A DNA stretch of 61,722 nucleotides from JADGHE01 sp035716025 (GCA_035716025.1 DASTKH010000037.1:1-61722); one strand, 5' to 3'; counted from the first letter of the stretch, positions 23,640-32,659 are shown. Notes: generated by a model from the letters alone, not told the origin. Numbers and translations: made by a program.

Positions 23640-26165
23640 TCACGCAGCGCGTTGCAGCGACAGAGTCGCATCGTTGACGGCGGCGATCAGGCCCGGCCTG
23701 TCGAACTTGGCGACGAACTGCGCGAAACCTGCGGCGCGGACCGGTTCGATCGAGGCGGACGCCACGTAGGAGGAGAGCGCGATCAATGGAATGTGGCACA
23801 GGCGTTCATCGGCTCGCACCGCCGCGGCAAGCTCCAGCCCGCTCATCGCCGGCATTTCGATGTCGGAAATGATCACGGCAAAATCGGTTTCGCCGGCAAG
23901 AAGCGCCAGCGCCTCGGCGCCACCGGCGGCGAGCGCGACCGAATAGCCCGCAGCCTGCAACTGCGCGCGCAACATCTCGCGAAAGAACGGCGAGTCGTCG
24001 ACCAGGAGGACGCGCGGCGTCCTCCGCTGCCGCTCCTCGCTTCGGCCGCGAAACCAATCTTCAAAGGCCAGCGGCAGAAAGTGGCTGACATCGAGGATCT
24101 CGGTGGCGCGGCCGTCGATGACCGCGGAACCAAGCACGCCGGGGGTTGTGGCCGATAGTTCAATCTTCGCCCGGTCCTCGACGATGTCGACGATCTCGTC
24201 GACCACGAGGCCCATTGCCCGACCTCCTTCCGCGAACACGAGAACGGGCTGCCGGCCGTCCCTGCGGATCGCCACCCGTTCGTTGGCGCGCAGCAGCGGC
24301 ATGAGCCGGCCACGATACTGAACGAGGTGGCGGCCGTTGGCCATTTCGATGGTCTTGCCGTCGACCACTTCCAATCGGGTGACAAGCGATAACGGCACGG
24401 CCTTTGGCTCCTGCGAGCCGGCACGGAAGACGAGAAAAGATGATTTCTCCTCTCCGGCGCCCGGCTCGGGCGCGGCGGGCTCGACATCTTGCCCGCGCAT
24501 GCTCGCGGCTCCGAGCCCTTGTGCGACACCGCTGGGATCGAGGATCAGGATGACAGAACCGTCACCCAGGATCGTGTTGCCCGAAAACACCGAGAGATGC
24601 CGCAGCTTGCGCGACAACGGCTTGACGACGATTTCCTCGGTGTGGAAGACGCCGTCCACCACAATCCCGAAACGTTGGCCGCCGACCTGCGTCACGACAA
24701 TGAAGTCGCCCTTCTCCGTCCCGCTGCGCTCGGCGATGCCGAGAAGGCGGCCGAGATGGACGAGCGGCAGCAGCCGGTTGCGCAGGCGAAGCACCGGCGC
24801 GCCCTGGATGCGCTCGATGCGATGTTCGACACCTCCGTTGGCCCGCACGAGCTCGAGCACGGCGAGCTGCGGAATGGCGAAACGTTCGCCGCCGCACTCG
24901 ACGATCAGCGCCGCCACGATCGCAAGCGTGAGCGGGATCTTGAGCACGAAGGAAGTTCCGGCGCCCGGAATCGACTTCACGTCAACGGTGCCGCCGATCT
25001 GCTCCACGTTCGACTTCACCACGTCCATTCCGACACCGCGGCCGGAAATATTCGTCACGCGCTCTGCCGTGGTGAAGCCCGGTACGAAAATGAACTGGTG
25101 GACTTGCGCTTCGCTCATTCCTTCGAGGTCCGTCGGTGCGACCAGACCCGCCGCAAGGGCCTTTGCCTTGATGCGATCGGTATCGAGGCCCCGGCCGTCG
25201 TCGGCGATTTCAATGAGGATGTGGCCGCCCTCATGTTGGGCGGAGAGACGGATCGTGCCGGTTTCCGGTTTTCCCCGCGCGCGCCGCTCGGCGGCGGTCT
25301 CGATCCCGTGATCGGCGGAATTGCGCACCATATGCGTGAGCGGGTCGCGGATCAGCTCGAGCACCTGCCGGTCGAGCTCGGTATCGGCGCCGAATGTCTG
25401 CAACGCGATGTCCTTGCCGAGTTCCGAGCCGAGGTCCCGCACGATGCGCGGCAGCTTCTGCCACGCGACACCGATCGGCTGCATGCGGGTCTTCATGACA
25501 CCGTCCTGCAATTCCGCGGTGACGCTTGAAAGGCGCTGCAACGGTCCGTGGAATTCCGGCGCGTCGAGCCGGCGCGCCATATCGAGGAGCTGATTGCGGG
25601 TCAGCACCAGCTCGGAGACGATGGTCATCAGCCGTTCGAGCGTGTCGACCTGGACACGGATCGACTGGCGGGCGACCCCCGCGTCGGGCTTGTGGTCTTC
25701 CCCGCCGCTTTCCGCGGTCGACCGTACCTGTCCGCGGGCGGGGGCTGGCGGATTGTGCCTCTCATCGGGATCGCGAGCGGCGGGCGCCACGGACTGCGCC
25801 GCAAGCCGTTCGAGCGGCGCGATGAGGTCCGTGTCGCCCCCCGCCGGCTCGTTCTGGTCACGCTCCAGGACCGCGAGAATGTCCTTGATGCGGTCGATCA
25901 CCGCGAGAATGAGCGTGACCGCTTCGCCCGTGACGGGGGAGCCGGCGCGGAATCGGCTCATCAGGGTTTCGGCGGCGTGCGCCAGCGCTTCAAGCCGCGG
26001 CAGGCCGAGAAAACCGCAGGTGCCTTTAACGGTGTGAACGAGGCGGAAGATCTTATCGAGAATGTCCGCGTTGTTGGGGTCCTGCTCGAAACGGACGAGT
26101 TCCAGGTCGACCGTATCGAGGCTTTCGCTCGTTTCGGTCAGAAACTCACGCAACAACTCGTCCAT
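23640..26165 (-). CDS. cheA: hybrid chemotaxis kinase CheA with second CheW-like domain and receiver
   Basis: An 841-residue CheA. Domains in order: Hpt (1-105, phospho-site His44 in LVHTVKGTCGF); a Pro/Arg linker without a recognisable P2 domain; dimerisation helices (about 165-235); HATPase (about 235-410) with N-box RNSADHG around Asn282, DDGRGLD (322-328) and GRGVGMD (375-381); a CheW domain (about 413-550); a second CheW-like segment (about 575-700); and a C-terminal receiver (about 717-835) with Asp768 in SDIEMP. Classical CheA ends after the first CheW domain. Start at the ATG 26165 (MDELLREFL). It is 118 bp downstream of chpT. Confidence 0.94.
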   Translation of the reverse strand: MDELLREFLTETSESLDTVDLELVRFEQDPNNADILDKIFRLVHTVKGTCGFLGLPRLEALAHAAETLMSRFRAGSPVTGEAVTLILAVIDRIKDILAVLERDQNEPAGGDTDLIAPLERLAAQSVAPAARDPDERHNPPAPARGQVRSTAESGGEDHKPDAGVARQSIRVQVDTLERLMTIVSELVLTRNQLLDMARRLDAPEFHGPLQRLSSVTAELQDGVMKTRMQPIGVAWQKLPRIVRDLGSELGKDIALQTFGADTELDRQVLELIRDPLTHMVRNSADHGIETAAERRARGKPETGTIRLSAQHEGGHILIEIADDGRGLDTDRIKAKALAAGLVAPTDLEGMSEAQVHQFIFVPGFTTAERVTNISGRGVGMDVVKSNVEQIGGTVDVKSIPGAGTSFVLKIPLTLAIVAALIVECGGERFAIPQLAVLELVRANGGVEHRIERIQGAPVLRLRNRLLPLVHLGRLLGIAERSGTEKGDFIVVTQVGGQRFGIVVDGVFHTEEIVVKPLSRKLRHLSVFSGNTILGDGSVILILDPSGVAQGLGAASMRGQDVEPAAPEPGAGEEKSSFLVFRAGSQEPKAVPLSLVTRLEVVDGKTIEMANGRHLVQYRGRLMPLLRANERVAIRRDGRQPVLVFAEGGRAMGLVVDEIVDIVEDRAKIELSATTPGVLGSAVIDGRATEILDVSHFLPLAFEDWFRGRSEERQRRTPRVLLVDDSPFFREMLRAQLQAAGYSVALAAGGAEALALLAGETDFAVIISDIEMPAMSGLELAAAVRADERLCHIPLIALSSYVASASIEPVRAAGFAQFVAKFDRPGLIAAVNDATLSLQRAA

Positions 26166-26283
26166 GGACCGGGCTTCCACGAAAAGGGCATGCGCGCGGC
26201 CGCACGCCTGCCGGCAGCCGACCCGAGTGTGTTGGGAAAGGGTTTAGGATGTGTTGCGAGGGTAGGCCGGAAATGCAGGCGTT

Positions 26284-26919
26284 TCAGCGCGCTGCCAGAA
26301 GGACCCCCTCGGTGTCCTGTTCGATCGTGATCGAAAGCCCGCAGGCGCGCGCCAGGAGTCCCGCATAGAAGGGCTGCACGGCATGCGCGTCGATCGCCTC
26401 GTCGGCCTGGCCGGTGAGGAGGGACAGCATTTTCTGCGGAATCCGCGGGTTGGAGCCGGTGATGCGCAGGCAAAAGCCGGCCGAATCACCCTCGCCCGCC
26501 ATCTCGACCGTGATCGTGCCGCCGCGCGGGATGATCTGTGCGGCCAACATGATCAGATTGAGCAAGAGCTTGACCCGGTTCTTCGCCATCAGCACGCGGG
26601 GAAGCTGCCAGCCGAGCGTCATGCGCTCGTCTTCGATGAATCCGCGCGCGACGTTTTCCGCATCGCCCAAATCGATCTCCGCGCCGGCCGAGCCGGCGGC
26701 GCCGAACGCCATCCGGCAAAATTGCAGCCGGGCCGAAGCCTGGGCGGCGCTCTTCTTGATGAGATCGAGCGCAAACACGCGCGTGCTCTCGTCATTCGTC
26801 TCTTCCAGAACTTCCATCCCGTTGACGACCGCCCCCACGGGGCTAATCAGGTCGTGACAAACGCGCGAGCACAAGAGCGCGGCCAAATCGAGGGGCTCGA
26901 GTTCTACGGGATCGGCCAT
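26284..26919 (-). CDS. chpT: histidine phosphotransferase ChpT
   Basis: Shuttles phosphate from the hybrid kinase CckA to CtrA and CpdR. The 211-residue protein has a histidine-kinase-like dimerisation helix pair with the phospho-His22 in LLCSRVCHDLISPVGAV, and a degenerate, non-ATP-binding catalytic-type domain (about 85-211), the usual ChpT architecture. The ATG at 26919 fits the family start. It shares this window with its target ctrA and heads the che gene string. Two GANTC sites lie 18-37 bp upstream. Confidence 0.93.
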   Translation of the reverse strand: MADPVELEPLDLAALLCSRVCHDLISPVGAVVNGMEVLEETNDESTRVFALDLIKKSAAQASARLQFCRMAFGAAGSAGAEIDLGDAENVARGFIEDERMTLGWQLPRVLMAKNRVKLLLNLIMLAAQIIPRGGTITVEMAGEGDSAGFCLRITGSNPRIPQKMLSLLTGQADEAIDAHAVQPFYAGLLARACGLSITIEQDTEGVLLAAR

Positions 26920-26936
26920 TACGAAACTCCGGGATC

Positions 26937-26956
26937 GATTCGCCGGAACGCGAATC
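26937..26956. promoter_or_regulatory. GANTC pair upstream of chpT
   Basis: GATTC at 26937-26941 and GAATC at 26952-26956 lie in the 116-bp gap between chpT and the divergent cysQ, 18-37 bp before the chpT start. GANTC is the CcrM methylation target. Two sites in 20 bp is more than the GC content predicts. A regulatory role is inferred. Confidence 0.45.
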
Positions 26957-27035
26957 GCCGTCCTGCACGCGGAAAGAAGGTTTGTGATACACCGCGCGTG
27001 ACCAAAATCCAAAGCACCGGCTCTAGGACCCGCCC

Positions 27036-27827
27036 TTGTCCATTTCGCTTGATGAACGTCTGCTCCATGCCTTGACCGGCCTCGCCTGGGAGGCGGCCGA
27101 TACGATTCTGCCGCTACGCCATGCCGCCCTCGCCGTGCAGGAGAAGGCGGACGGCTCTCCCGTCACCCGCGCGGACGCAGCCTCCGAGGCAATCCTCTGC
27201 GAAGGCCTCGCCCGGCTGATGCCCGGAGTGCCGGTCGTTTCCGAGGAGCGAGCGGAAGGACAGGCGTGGCCGAAGGCGGAAAGCTTCGTGCTTCTCGACC
27301 CACTCGACGGCACCCGTGAATTCATTGCCGGCCGCGACGAATTCACCGTCAATATCGGCCTAATCGCGGGTGGGGTTCCGGCCGCCGGCGTGGTGGCGGC
27401 ACCGGCCCGGGCGACCGCTTGGCGCGGCATCGTCGGGCGCGGCGCCGAGCGCATCGGCCGGACATCGGCGGCCGTGTCCATCGCCACCCGGAAATTCCCG
27501 GGCGCGGCGGCCGTCGCGCTGGTCAGCCGCTCGCACCTCGATGCGGCGACGCAGGCCCTGCTCGACCGTGCCGGCATTGCGCAGCGGCGCCCTTGCGGCT
27601 CGGCGCTCAAATTCGCCTTGCTGGCGGAGGGGGCCGCAGACATCTATCCCCGGCTCGCACCGACCCGGGCTTGGGACGTTGCGGCAGGCCACGCGGTCTT
27701 GGCCGCTGCCGGCGGCCGCGTGGCGCGGGCGAATGGAGCGGCCCTCCGCTATGGAGAGGCCGCCGGGTTCGTCGTTCCGGATTTCCTGGCTTGCGGGGAT
27801 GCGTCCGCCCTCGAACGTCTCGCCTGA
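27036..27827 (+). CDS. cysQ: 3'(2'),5'-bisphosphate nucleotidase CysQ
   Basis: Inositol-monophosphatase-fold phosphatase that hydrolyses 3'-phosphoadenosine-5'-phosphate, the by-product of sulfate assimilation. The 263 residues show the lithium-sensitive phosphatase motifs: SPVTRADAASEA, VSEE (metal-binding Glu), LLDPLDGTREFIAGRDEFTVNIG, and the C-terminal TRAWDVAAGHAVLAAAGG. The start is a TTG at 27036; the first in-frame ATG lies inside the helix that precedes the conserved core, so the TTG is preferred. Confidence 0.93.
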   Translation: MSISLDERLLHALTGLAWEAADTILPLRHAALAVQEKADGSPVTRADAASEAILCEGLARLMPGVPVVSEERAEGQAWPKAESFVLLDPLDGTREFIAGRDEFTVNIGLIAGGVPAAGVVAAPARATAWRGIVGRGAERIGRTSAAVSIATRKFPGAAAVALVSRSHLDAATQALLDRAGIAQRRPCGSALKFALLAEGAADIYPRLAPTRAWDVAAGHAVLAAAGGRVARANGAALRYGEAAGFVVPDFLACGDASALERLA

Positions 27828-27831
27828 AGGC

Positions 27832-28347
27832 TCAGGGCGTGGCCATCTCCGCGTGATGCACGGCCTCGGCCTCCGCCCTGGCAATCGAGGCCTGCGGGTC
27901 GGCAAGGAAGGCGTCCCGCGCCTCGGGCGTATGGAACAGATAGGTCCGTTGCGCGAACGTGACCCAGATGCGGGGATTGCCGGCGAGCACCACGCCGCGG
28001 GCGAGCGCCATCGGGTCGTTGCCCCCGAACCGGGGCATATAGATCTCCGGATGCGCCGCAAAAGCCGCCCGATTGCCTTCGTTGCAGAAGCGCCAAACGG
28101 CGCCGCCATATCGCAATTCCCAGGCGCTTTCGCCTCGAACGACCCGCTTCTCGACGAAATAAGCGACCGGATCGACTCCGTGGATCGCAAGCCCCGTGCG
28201 CCAATCGACGGCGATCGGCAGGGCGCTTTCTGCCCGGGCAGCTTGCGAGGCGGTGTTCGCATCGGCGAAAGCTGCGCCCCCCATGCACGCGGCCAGCAAA
28301 GCCGCCGTCAGCGCGCTTTGCCGTCCTGGCAACACATTCTTCACCAT
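27832..28347 (-). CDS. secreted YHS-family protein
   Basis: A 171-residue exported protein: signal peptide at residues 1-28 (ALTAALLAACMGGAAFA), then a YHS-like region with AIHGVDPVAYFVEK, YGGAVWRFCNEGNRAAFAAHPEIYMPRFGG. The YHS motif is associated with metal binding and with copper-related proteins. The ATG at 28347 precedes the signal peptide. The C-terminal third is an Ala/Glu-rich helix. Function unknown; it ends 4 bp from convergent cysQ. Confidence 0.8.
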   Translation of the reverse strand: MVKNVLPGRQSALTAALLAACMGGAAFADANTASQAARAESALPIAVDWRTGLAIHGVDPVAYFVEKRVVRGESAWELRYGGAVWRFCNEGNRAAFAAHPEIYMPRFGGNDPMALARGVVLAGNPRIWVTFAQRTYLFHTPEARDAFLADPQASIARAEAEAVHHAEMATP

Positions 28348-28442
28348 GATCCGCTTTGATTCGACGCCTGCCGGCCGCGCCTTTAGCGCGCCGATCATGT
28401 GCAACGGGTTAAACGCGGCCGGAATCGAGGGAGTTTCCGCTC

Positions 28443-29015
28443 ATGCGCGCCATTCTGCGGACCTTGAGCATCGTCTTCGCACTCATTTGGCTGCCGATTG
28501 CGGCATGGGCGCAGGGCCAGACTCGGCCGCACACTTATTCTTCCAACGAGTTGGTCGACGCCGGCCATCGCTTTTTCGGAAGCGTGTCGCGCGGGCTTGC
28601 GAGCGTCATCGAGAAGGCGATCAGCCAATGGGGGCTGCCGAACGGCTACATTCTCGGCCAGGAGGGCGGCGGCGCAATTTTTGGCGGGCTGCGCTATGGC
28701 GAGGGCACGCTTTACACCAAGAACGCCGGCGACCTGAGGGTGTACTGGCAAGGCCCGTCTCTCGGTTGGGACCTCGGCGGGGACGGCGACCGCACCATGA
28801 TGCTGGTCTACAACTTGCCCGCCACGCAGGCGATTTATCAACGCTTCGGGGGAGTCGACGGCTCGGCCTATCTCGTCGGCGGCTTCGGCATGACCGTTCT
28901 CACAGGAGGCGGCGGCGTCGTGGTGGTGCCGATCCGGTCCGGCGTCGGCGCACGCCTCGGGGTCAATATCGGCTATCTCAAATTCACGCCCAGTTCCACC
29001 TGGAACCCCTTCTGA
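28443..29015 (+). CDS. EipA-like envelope protein (DUF1134)
   Basis: A 190-residue periplasmic protein of the DUF1134 family. The N-terminal signal peptide runs to about residue 23 (IWLPIAAWAQGQ). The mature part is glycine-rich with the family segments SSNELVDAGHRFFGSVSRGLA, YILGQEGGGAIFGGLRYGEGTLY and the repeated GGGGVVVVPIRSGVGARLG strands of a small beta-barrel. In Brucella the family member EipA is needed for envelope integrity and is a cell-cycle-regulated gene. Function here is inferred from that family. Confidence 0.85.
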   Translation: MRAILRTLSIVFALIWLPIAAWAQGQTRPHTYSSNELVDAGHRFFGSVSRGLASVIEKAISQWGLPNGYILGQEGGGAIFGGLRYGEGTLYTKNAGDLRVYWQGPSLGWDLGGDGDRTMMLVYNLPATQAIYQRFGGVDGSAYLVGGFGMTVLTGGGGVVVVPIRSGVGARLGVNIGYLKFTPSSTWNPF

Positions 29016-29155
29016 GCGGCAGACGGCAGCGGCCCCGCACGCAAGCCCTGCCGCCATATTTGGACACCAACCCCGGTTTAGGTTAACCGAGGTCGAACCG
29101 AAGCCCGGCAGCGTGCCTGCGGCCAGGTCGTGCTTGGGCGCGCGGAGGCGTGTGC

Positions 29156-30100
29156 ATGATTGAAGCGGCGATGTATTTCGCGCTGGGCTTCCTGGTGGCG
29201 TTTTTGATTGCCCTTATCATGATCCCGCTGGTGCACCATCGCGCCGTGCGTCTGACCACCCGCCGGGTCCAGGCCGCAGCGCCGATCTCCCTTGCCGAAA
29301 TCCAGGCCGACAAGGACCAGATGCGCGCCGAATTCGCGATGGCGACACGCCGGCTGGAGCTCTCGCTGGCCGATCTCAAGGAGAAACACAGCCAGGAGCT
29401 GGCGGAGCTCGGACGCAAGGCAGAGGCCATCGCGAAGCTCAAGGCCGAGCTTGCGGAGAAGTCGCGGATGGCCGACGCCTTGCAGGAGGAGCACAAGCGG
29501 CTGGAGGAGCAACTGCGCGGCAGCCAGGAGGAACTTGCTCTGAAGACGAGGGCCTGCGAGGAGGCCGAACGCAAACTCAAGGAGCGCGAAGAGCAATTTT
29601 CGCGGCTCGGCCTGAACCTCGAGGAAACCTCGGTCGCGGCCGACAGCCATCGCATCGAGATCGTCGCGCTGAGAACGCAGATCGCGACTTTGCGGGACCA
29701 GGTCGCGGATCGCGATCGCGAAATCAAGGAAATGCAGGCGCGCGGCGCACGCGACCGCGAGGAACGGACGAAGCTGGAGCAGGAACTCGCCGCGCTCAAG
29801 CATCAAACCGAGGGCGCCGCTCAAGCCGAGCGCGCCGAAAACGATGTGCTGCGCGACCGCCTTAACGAAGTGTCGGCGGAGGTTGCACGCTTGATGGCGG
29901 CGCTGGAAGGCGCAGACTCGCCGATCCAGGCGATCCTCGAGCAAGGCCCCGAAAGCGACGATGCGCCGCCCGCCGACACAGCCAAGGGTGCAAGAGGCAA
30001 TCAGAACGGGACCCTGCCGATCGCCTTCCCGCGCCTCAGCTTGGCGGATCGTATTCGCGCTTTGCAAGGCCGCGCTTCCCGCCGTTCCTCTGCGGGCTGA
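29156..30100 (+). CDS. membrane-anchored coiled-coil protein, unknown function
   Basis: A 314-residue protein with one N-terminal transmembrane helix (about 5-25, YFALGFLVAFLIALIMIP), then an almost continuous coiled coil from about 45 to 255 rich in Glu/Lys/Arg/Ala, and a short low-complexity C-terminus ending SRRSSAG. GGAGG at 29144-29148 sits 7 bp before the ATG at 29156, deciding that start over the GTG at 29150. The topology (anchor plus long cytosolic coiled coil) resembles structural or cell-division scaffold proteins, but I recognise no named family. Confidence 0.75.
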   Translation: MIEAAMYFALGFLVAFLIALIMIPLVHHRAVRLTTRRVQAAAPISLAEIQADKDQMRAEFAMATRRLELSLADLKEKHSQELAELGRKAEAIAKLKAELAEKSRMADALQEEHKRLEEQLRGSQEELALKTRACEEAERKLKEREEQFSRLGLNLEETSVAADSHRIEIVALRTQIATLRDQVADRDREIKEMQARGARDREERTKLEQELAALKHQTEGAAQAERAENDVLRDRLNEVSAEVARLMAALEGADSPIQAILEQGPESDDAPPADTAKGARGNQNGTLPIAFPRLSLADRIRALQGRASRRSSAG

Positions 30101-30128
30101 GGCGAGGCCAGGCGTGCCGCCTGCCGTT

Positions 30129-30905
30129 ATGCGCCGAATTGGCCTGCTCGCGCTGGCCATTGGGGTAACGAGCATCGGCCTCGCCAGCGCTCAGCATCCC
30201 GAAATCGACCGGCGCCGCGCGGCCGATCGCAAGAGCTTCAGCGATCGGGAGATCGCGCTCGGCTTCTTCAAGGTCGCATTCGGCGCGGAGCTCGGGCTTG
30301 CCGGCCGCGTGGACCGCATTCGCAAATATGAGCAACCGGTGAGGGTCTTCATCTCCGGGCCGGCGTCGCCGCCGGCGCGGACCGCCGTCGAACGGGTGGT
30401 CGGCGATATCCGGCGGCACGTCGCGCATCTCGACATCGCGATGACGCGCGACTCTGCGGCGGCGAATTTTCTCGTTCGCCTGGTGCCAGACCGCGATCTC
30501 GAAGCAACGGTACGCCGTCTCTATGGAGCCAACGGCCGCCGCATCGTGCGCTCCCTCGAACCGCAATGCCTCTCCGGGATCCGCAAAGACGCGCACTACC
30601 GGATCGTCTCCTCGGACGTGATCCTCGTGTCGGACGCAGCGCCTCCGGTCTTCTACGATTGCGCATATGAGGAGTTGCTGCAGGCCCTCGGTCCCATCCG
30701 CGACGACCCGACGGTGCCGTGGACCATGTTCAACGACAATGTGCAGAAGGGATTTTTCGACGTTTACGACCAGTATATCCTCAACATTCTGTATCATCCG
30801 CGTGTGCGCGCGGGCATGACGCGGACACAGGTCCGTCGGCTTCTACCGCAGATCATGCCGGATGTGCGGGCGCATGTCGCGAAGACCAACGGGTTCGCAC
30901 CTTGA
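30129..30905 (+). CDS. secreted DUF2927 protein
   Basis: A 258-residue predicted periplasmic protein: signal peptide about 1-22 (LLALAIGVTSIGLASAQ) and a DUF2927 body (about 35-230) with FSDREIALGFFKVAFGAEL, VRVFISGP, CLSGIRKD and ILNILYHPRVRAGMT. DUF2927 has no known enzymatic role. The ATG at 30129 precedes the signal peptide; a GTG at 30114 is an alternative. It follows the coiled-coil gene by 28 bp, so they are probably co-transcribed. Confidence 0.82.
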   Translation: MRRIGLLALAIGVTSIGLASAQHPEIDRRRAADRKSFSDREIALGFFKVAFGAELGLAGRVDRIRKYEQPVRVFISGPASPPARTAVERVVGDIRRHVAHLDIAMTRDSAAANFLVRLVPDRDLEATVRRLYGANGRRIVRSLEPQCLSGIRKDAHYRIVSSDVILVSDAAPPVFYDCAYEELLQALGPIRDDPTVPWTMFNDNVQKGFFDVYDQYILNILYHPRVRAGMTRTQVRRLLPQIMPDVRAHVAKTNGFAP

Positions 30906-30978
30906 GCGCGATCCCAAGGAACGGGAGGGCGACTGCCGACGTTGATGGGTCGGCGAGCCATTGACGACGGAGGCGCGT

Positions 30979-31221
30979 ATGCGTTGGGCATTGGCCGCGA
31001 TTCTGGTCGCCGTGGGCGTATCTTTCACCGATCGGGAAGCCGCCGCCGCGCGCTGGTGCGCCTGGTACGACTGGAGCACGTATAATTGCGGGTTTGACAC
31101 GTTCCAGCAGTGCCTGGCGACGATTCAAGGCATCGGCGGAGAATGTCGGCCGGATGTCCGCGGCGACGAGCGACCGCCCCGTTCTCGCGAGCGTCGCGAC
31201 CGGCGGTGGGACCGTCGCTAG
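30979..31221 (+). CDS. small secreted DUF3551 protein
   Basis: An 80-residue protein with a signal peptide (RWALAAILVAVGVSFT) and the DUF3551 core RWCAWYDWSTYNCGFDTFQQCLATIQGIGGEC. The Cys residues could form disulfides in the periplasm. A basic tail ends the protein. The ATG at 30979 has GGAGG 5 bp upstream (30969-30973). DUF3551 proteins are small, abundant in Bradyrhizobium and relatives, and of unknown function. Confidence 0.78.
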   Translation: MRWALAAILVAVGVSFTDREAAAARWCAWYDWSTYNCGFDTFQQCLATIQGIGGECRPDVRGDERPPRSRERRDRRWDRR

Positions 31222-31291
31222 CGGCAATCGACACCGCCTTCGCGTCTGCAGGGCGCCCCGGAAGCCCGCCTCGATGCCGATCGCGCCCTCT

Positions 31292-32659
31292 TTACGCCAC
31301 TTGACGGAAATCGCCGCCTCCCGGTGGAGGAATGGGCGTGCCTTCGGCCGCATACTCGTTGAGCTTGTTGCGGAGGGTGCGAATCGAAATGCCCAAGATG
31401 TTCGCGGCGTGCGTGCGGTTGCCGAGGCAATGCTTCAACGTTTCGAGGATGAGATCGCGTTCGACTTCCGCCACCGTGCGGCCGACGAATGAGCGAGTCA
31501 CCTGCTCGGCCGCCAAGGCGGCGTGAGCGGCGTGGCCCCCGGCGGCGTCCTCGAGCCGACCGCCATCGGGCGCGCGGATCGCCTCCGGTCCGATCTCGGA
31601 TCCCCTCGCGAGCAACACCGCCCGGTGAATGGTGTTTTCGAGCTCGCGCACATTGCCCGGCCAGCGGCTCGTGACCAAGGCCCGCCGCGCCTCGGCCGAG
31701 AGCGGACGCATCGGAAGGCCGTTCGCCTGGCTGTATTTGCGCAAGAAATACTGCGCCAGCTCCACGATATCCGCAGGCCGCTCCCGCAGAGGGGGCATTT
31801 TCAAGTTTACGACATTGAGTCGGTAGAGGAGGTCTTCGCGGAACTTTCCTTCCCGCACCGCTTCCGCAAGGTTGCGGTTGGAAGTCGCGATCACGCGGAT
31901 ATCGACCGGCACCGGACGCGCACCGCCGACGCGGTCGATCACCCGCTCCTGCAGGGCGCGGAGCAGCTTGGCCTGCAGCCTCACTTCCATCTCGGAGATT
32001 TCGTCAAGCAGCAATGTGCCGCCGGACGCTTCCTCGAACTTCCCGATGCGACGAGCCACTGCCCCGGTGAACGCCCCCTTTTCGTGGCCGAAGAGCTCGG
32101 ACTCGAGCAGCGCATCCGGAATCGCTGCGCAGTTGACGGAGATGAAAGGTCCGCGCGCGCGGTTGGATTTGGCGTGAATGTAACGCGCCATGACCTCCTT
32201 GCCGGTCCCGGATTCCCCCGTGATGAGCACGGATGCTTCCGACGGCGCGATTTGCTGGGCGAGACGGACGACTTGTGCCGTCGCCTCGTCCCGATAGATC
32301 AGCTCCCGATGATCATCGGCGACCGCCGCGAGAACGGCCGCGATCAATTCGGGGTCGGGCGGCAACGGGATGTATTCCTTCGCGCCGGCATGAATCGCCG
32401 CCACGGCAGCGCGCGCATCGTTTCCCGTTCCGCAGGCGACGATCGGAACATGGATGTGCTCGGCGGCGAGCCTCGCGACGAGTTGTCCGATGTCGAGTGC
32501 GACATCCACCATCAGGAGGTCCGCGCCGTGGCCGTTGCGCAATACCCGCAAGGCCTGTTCGAGGTGATCCGCATGCGTGACCGCCGCCCCCTTCTCCATC
32601 GCGATCTTGGTGGCGAGCGTGAGCTGCCCGTTCAGGTTGCCGACGATCAGGAGGCGCAT
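31292..32659 (-). CDS. flbD: sigma-54-dependent flagellar regulator FlbD
   Basis: NtrC-family activator of sigma-54 flagellar promoters. In 455 residues it has a receiver-like domain (1-115) that keeps an Asp at position 52 but lacks the acidic pair of true receivers, an AAA+ domain with Walker A GESGTGKE (148-155) and the sigma-54 contact motif GAFTGA (195-200), and a C-terminal Fis-type helix-turn-helix (HAANILGISIRTLRNKLNEY). A degenerate receiver fits FlbD, which is controlled by FliX rather than by phosphorylation in Caulobacter. Last gene of the fliF operon; it starts 34 bp after fliN. Confidence 0.93.
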   Translation of the reverse strand: MRLLIVGNLNGQLTLATKIAMEKGAAVTHADHLEQALRVLRNGHGADLLMVDVALDIGQLVARLAAEHIHVPIVACGTGNDARAAVAAIHAGAKEYIPLPPDPELIAAVLAAVADDHRELIYRDEATAQVVRLAQQIAPSEASVLITGESGTGKEVMARYIHAKSNRARGPFISVNCAAIPDALLESELFGHEKGAFTGAVARRIGKFEEASGGTLLLDEISEMEVRLQAKLLRALQERVIDRVGGARPVPVDIRVIATSNRNLAEAVREGKFREDLLYRLNVVNLKMPPLRERPADIVELAQYFLRKYSQANGLPMRPLSAEARRALVTSRWPGNVRELENTIHRAVLLARGSEIGPEAIRAPDGGRLEDAAGGHAAHAALAAEQVTRSFVGRTVAEVERDLILETLKHCLGNRTHAANILGISIRTLRNKLNEYAAEGTPIPPPGGGDFRQVA

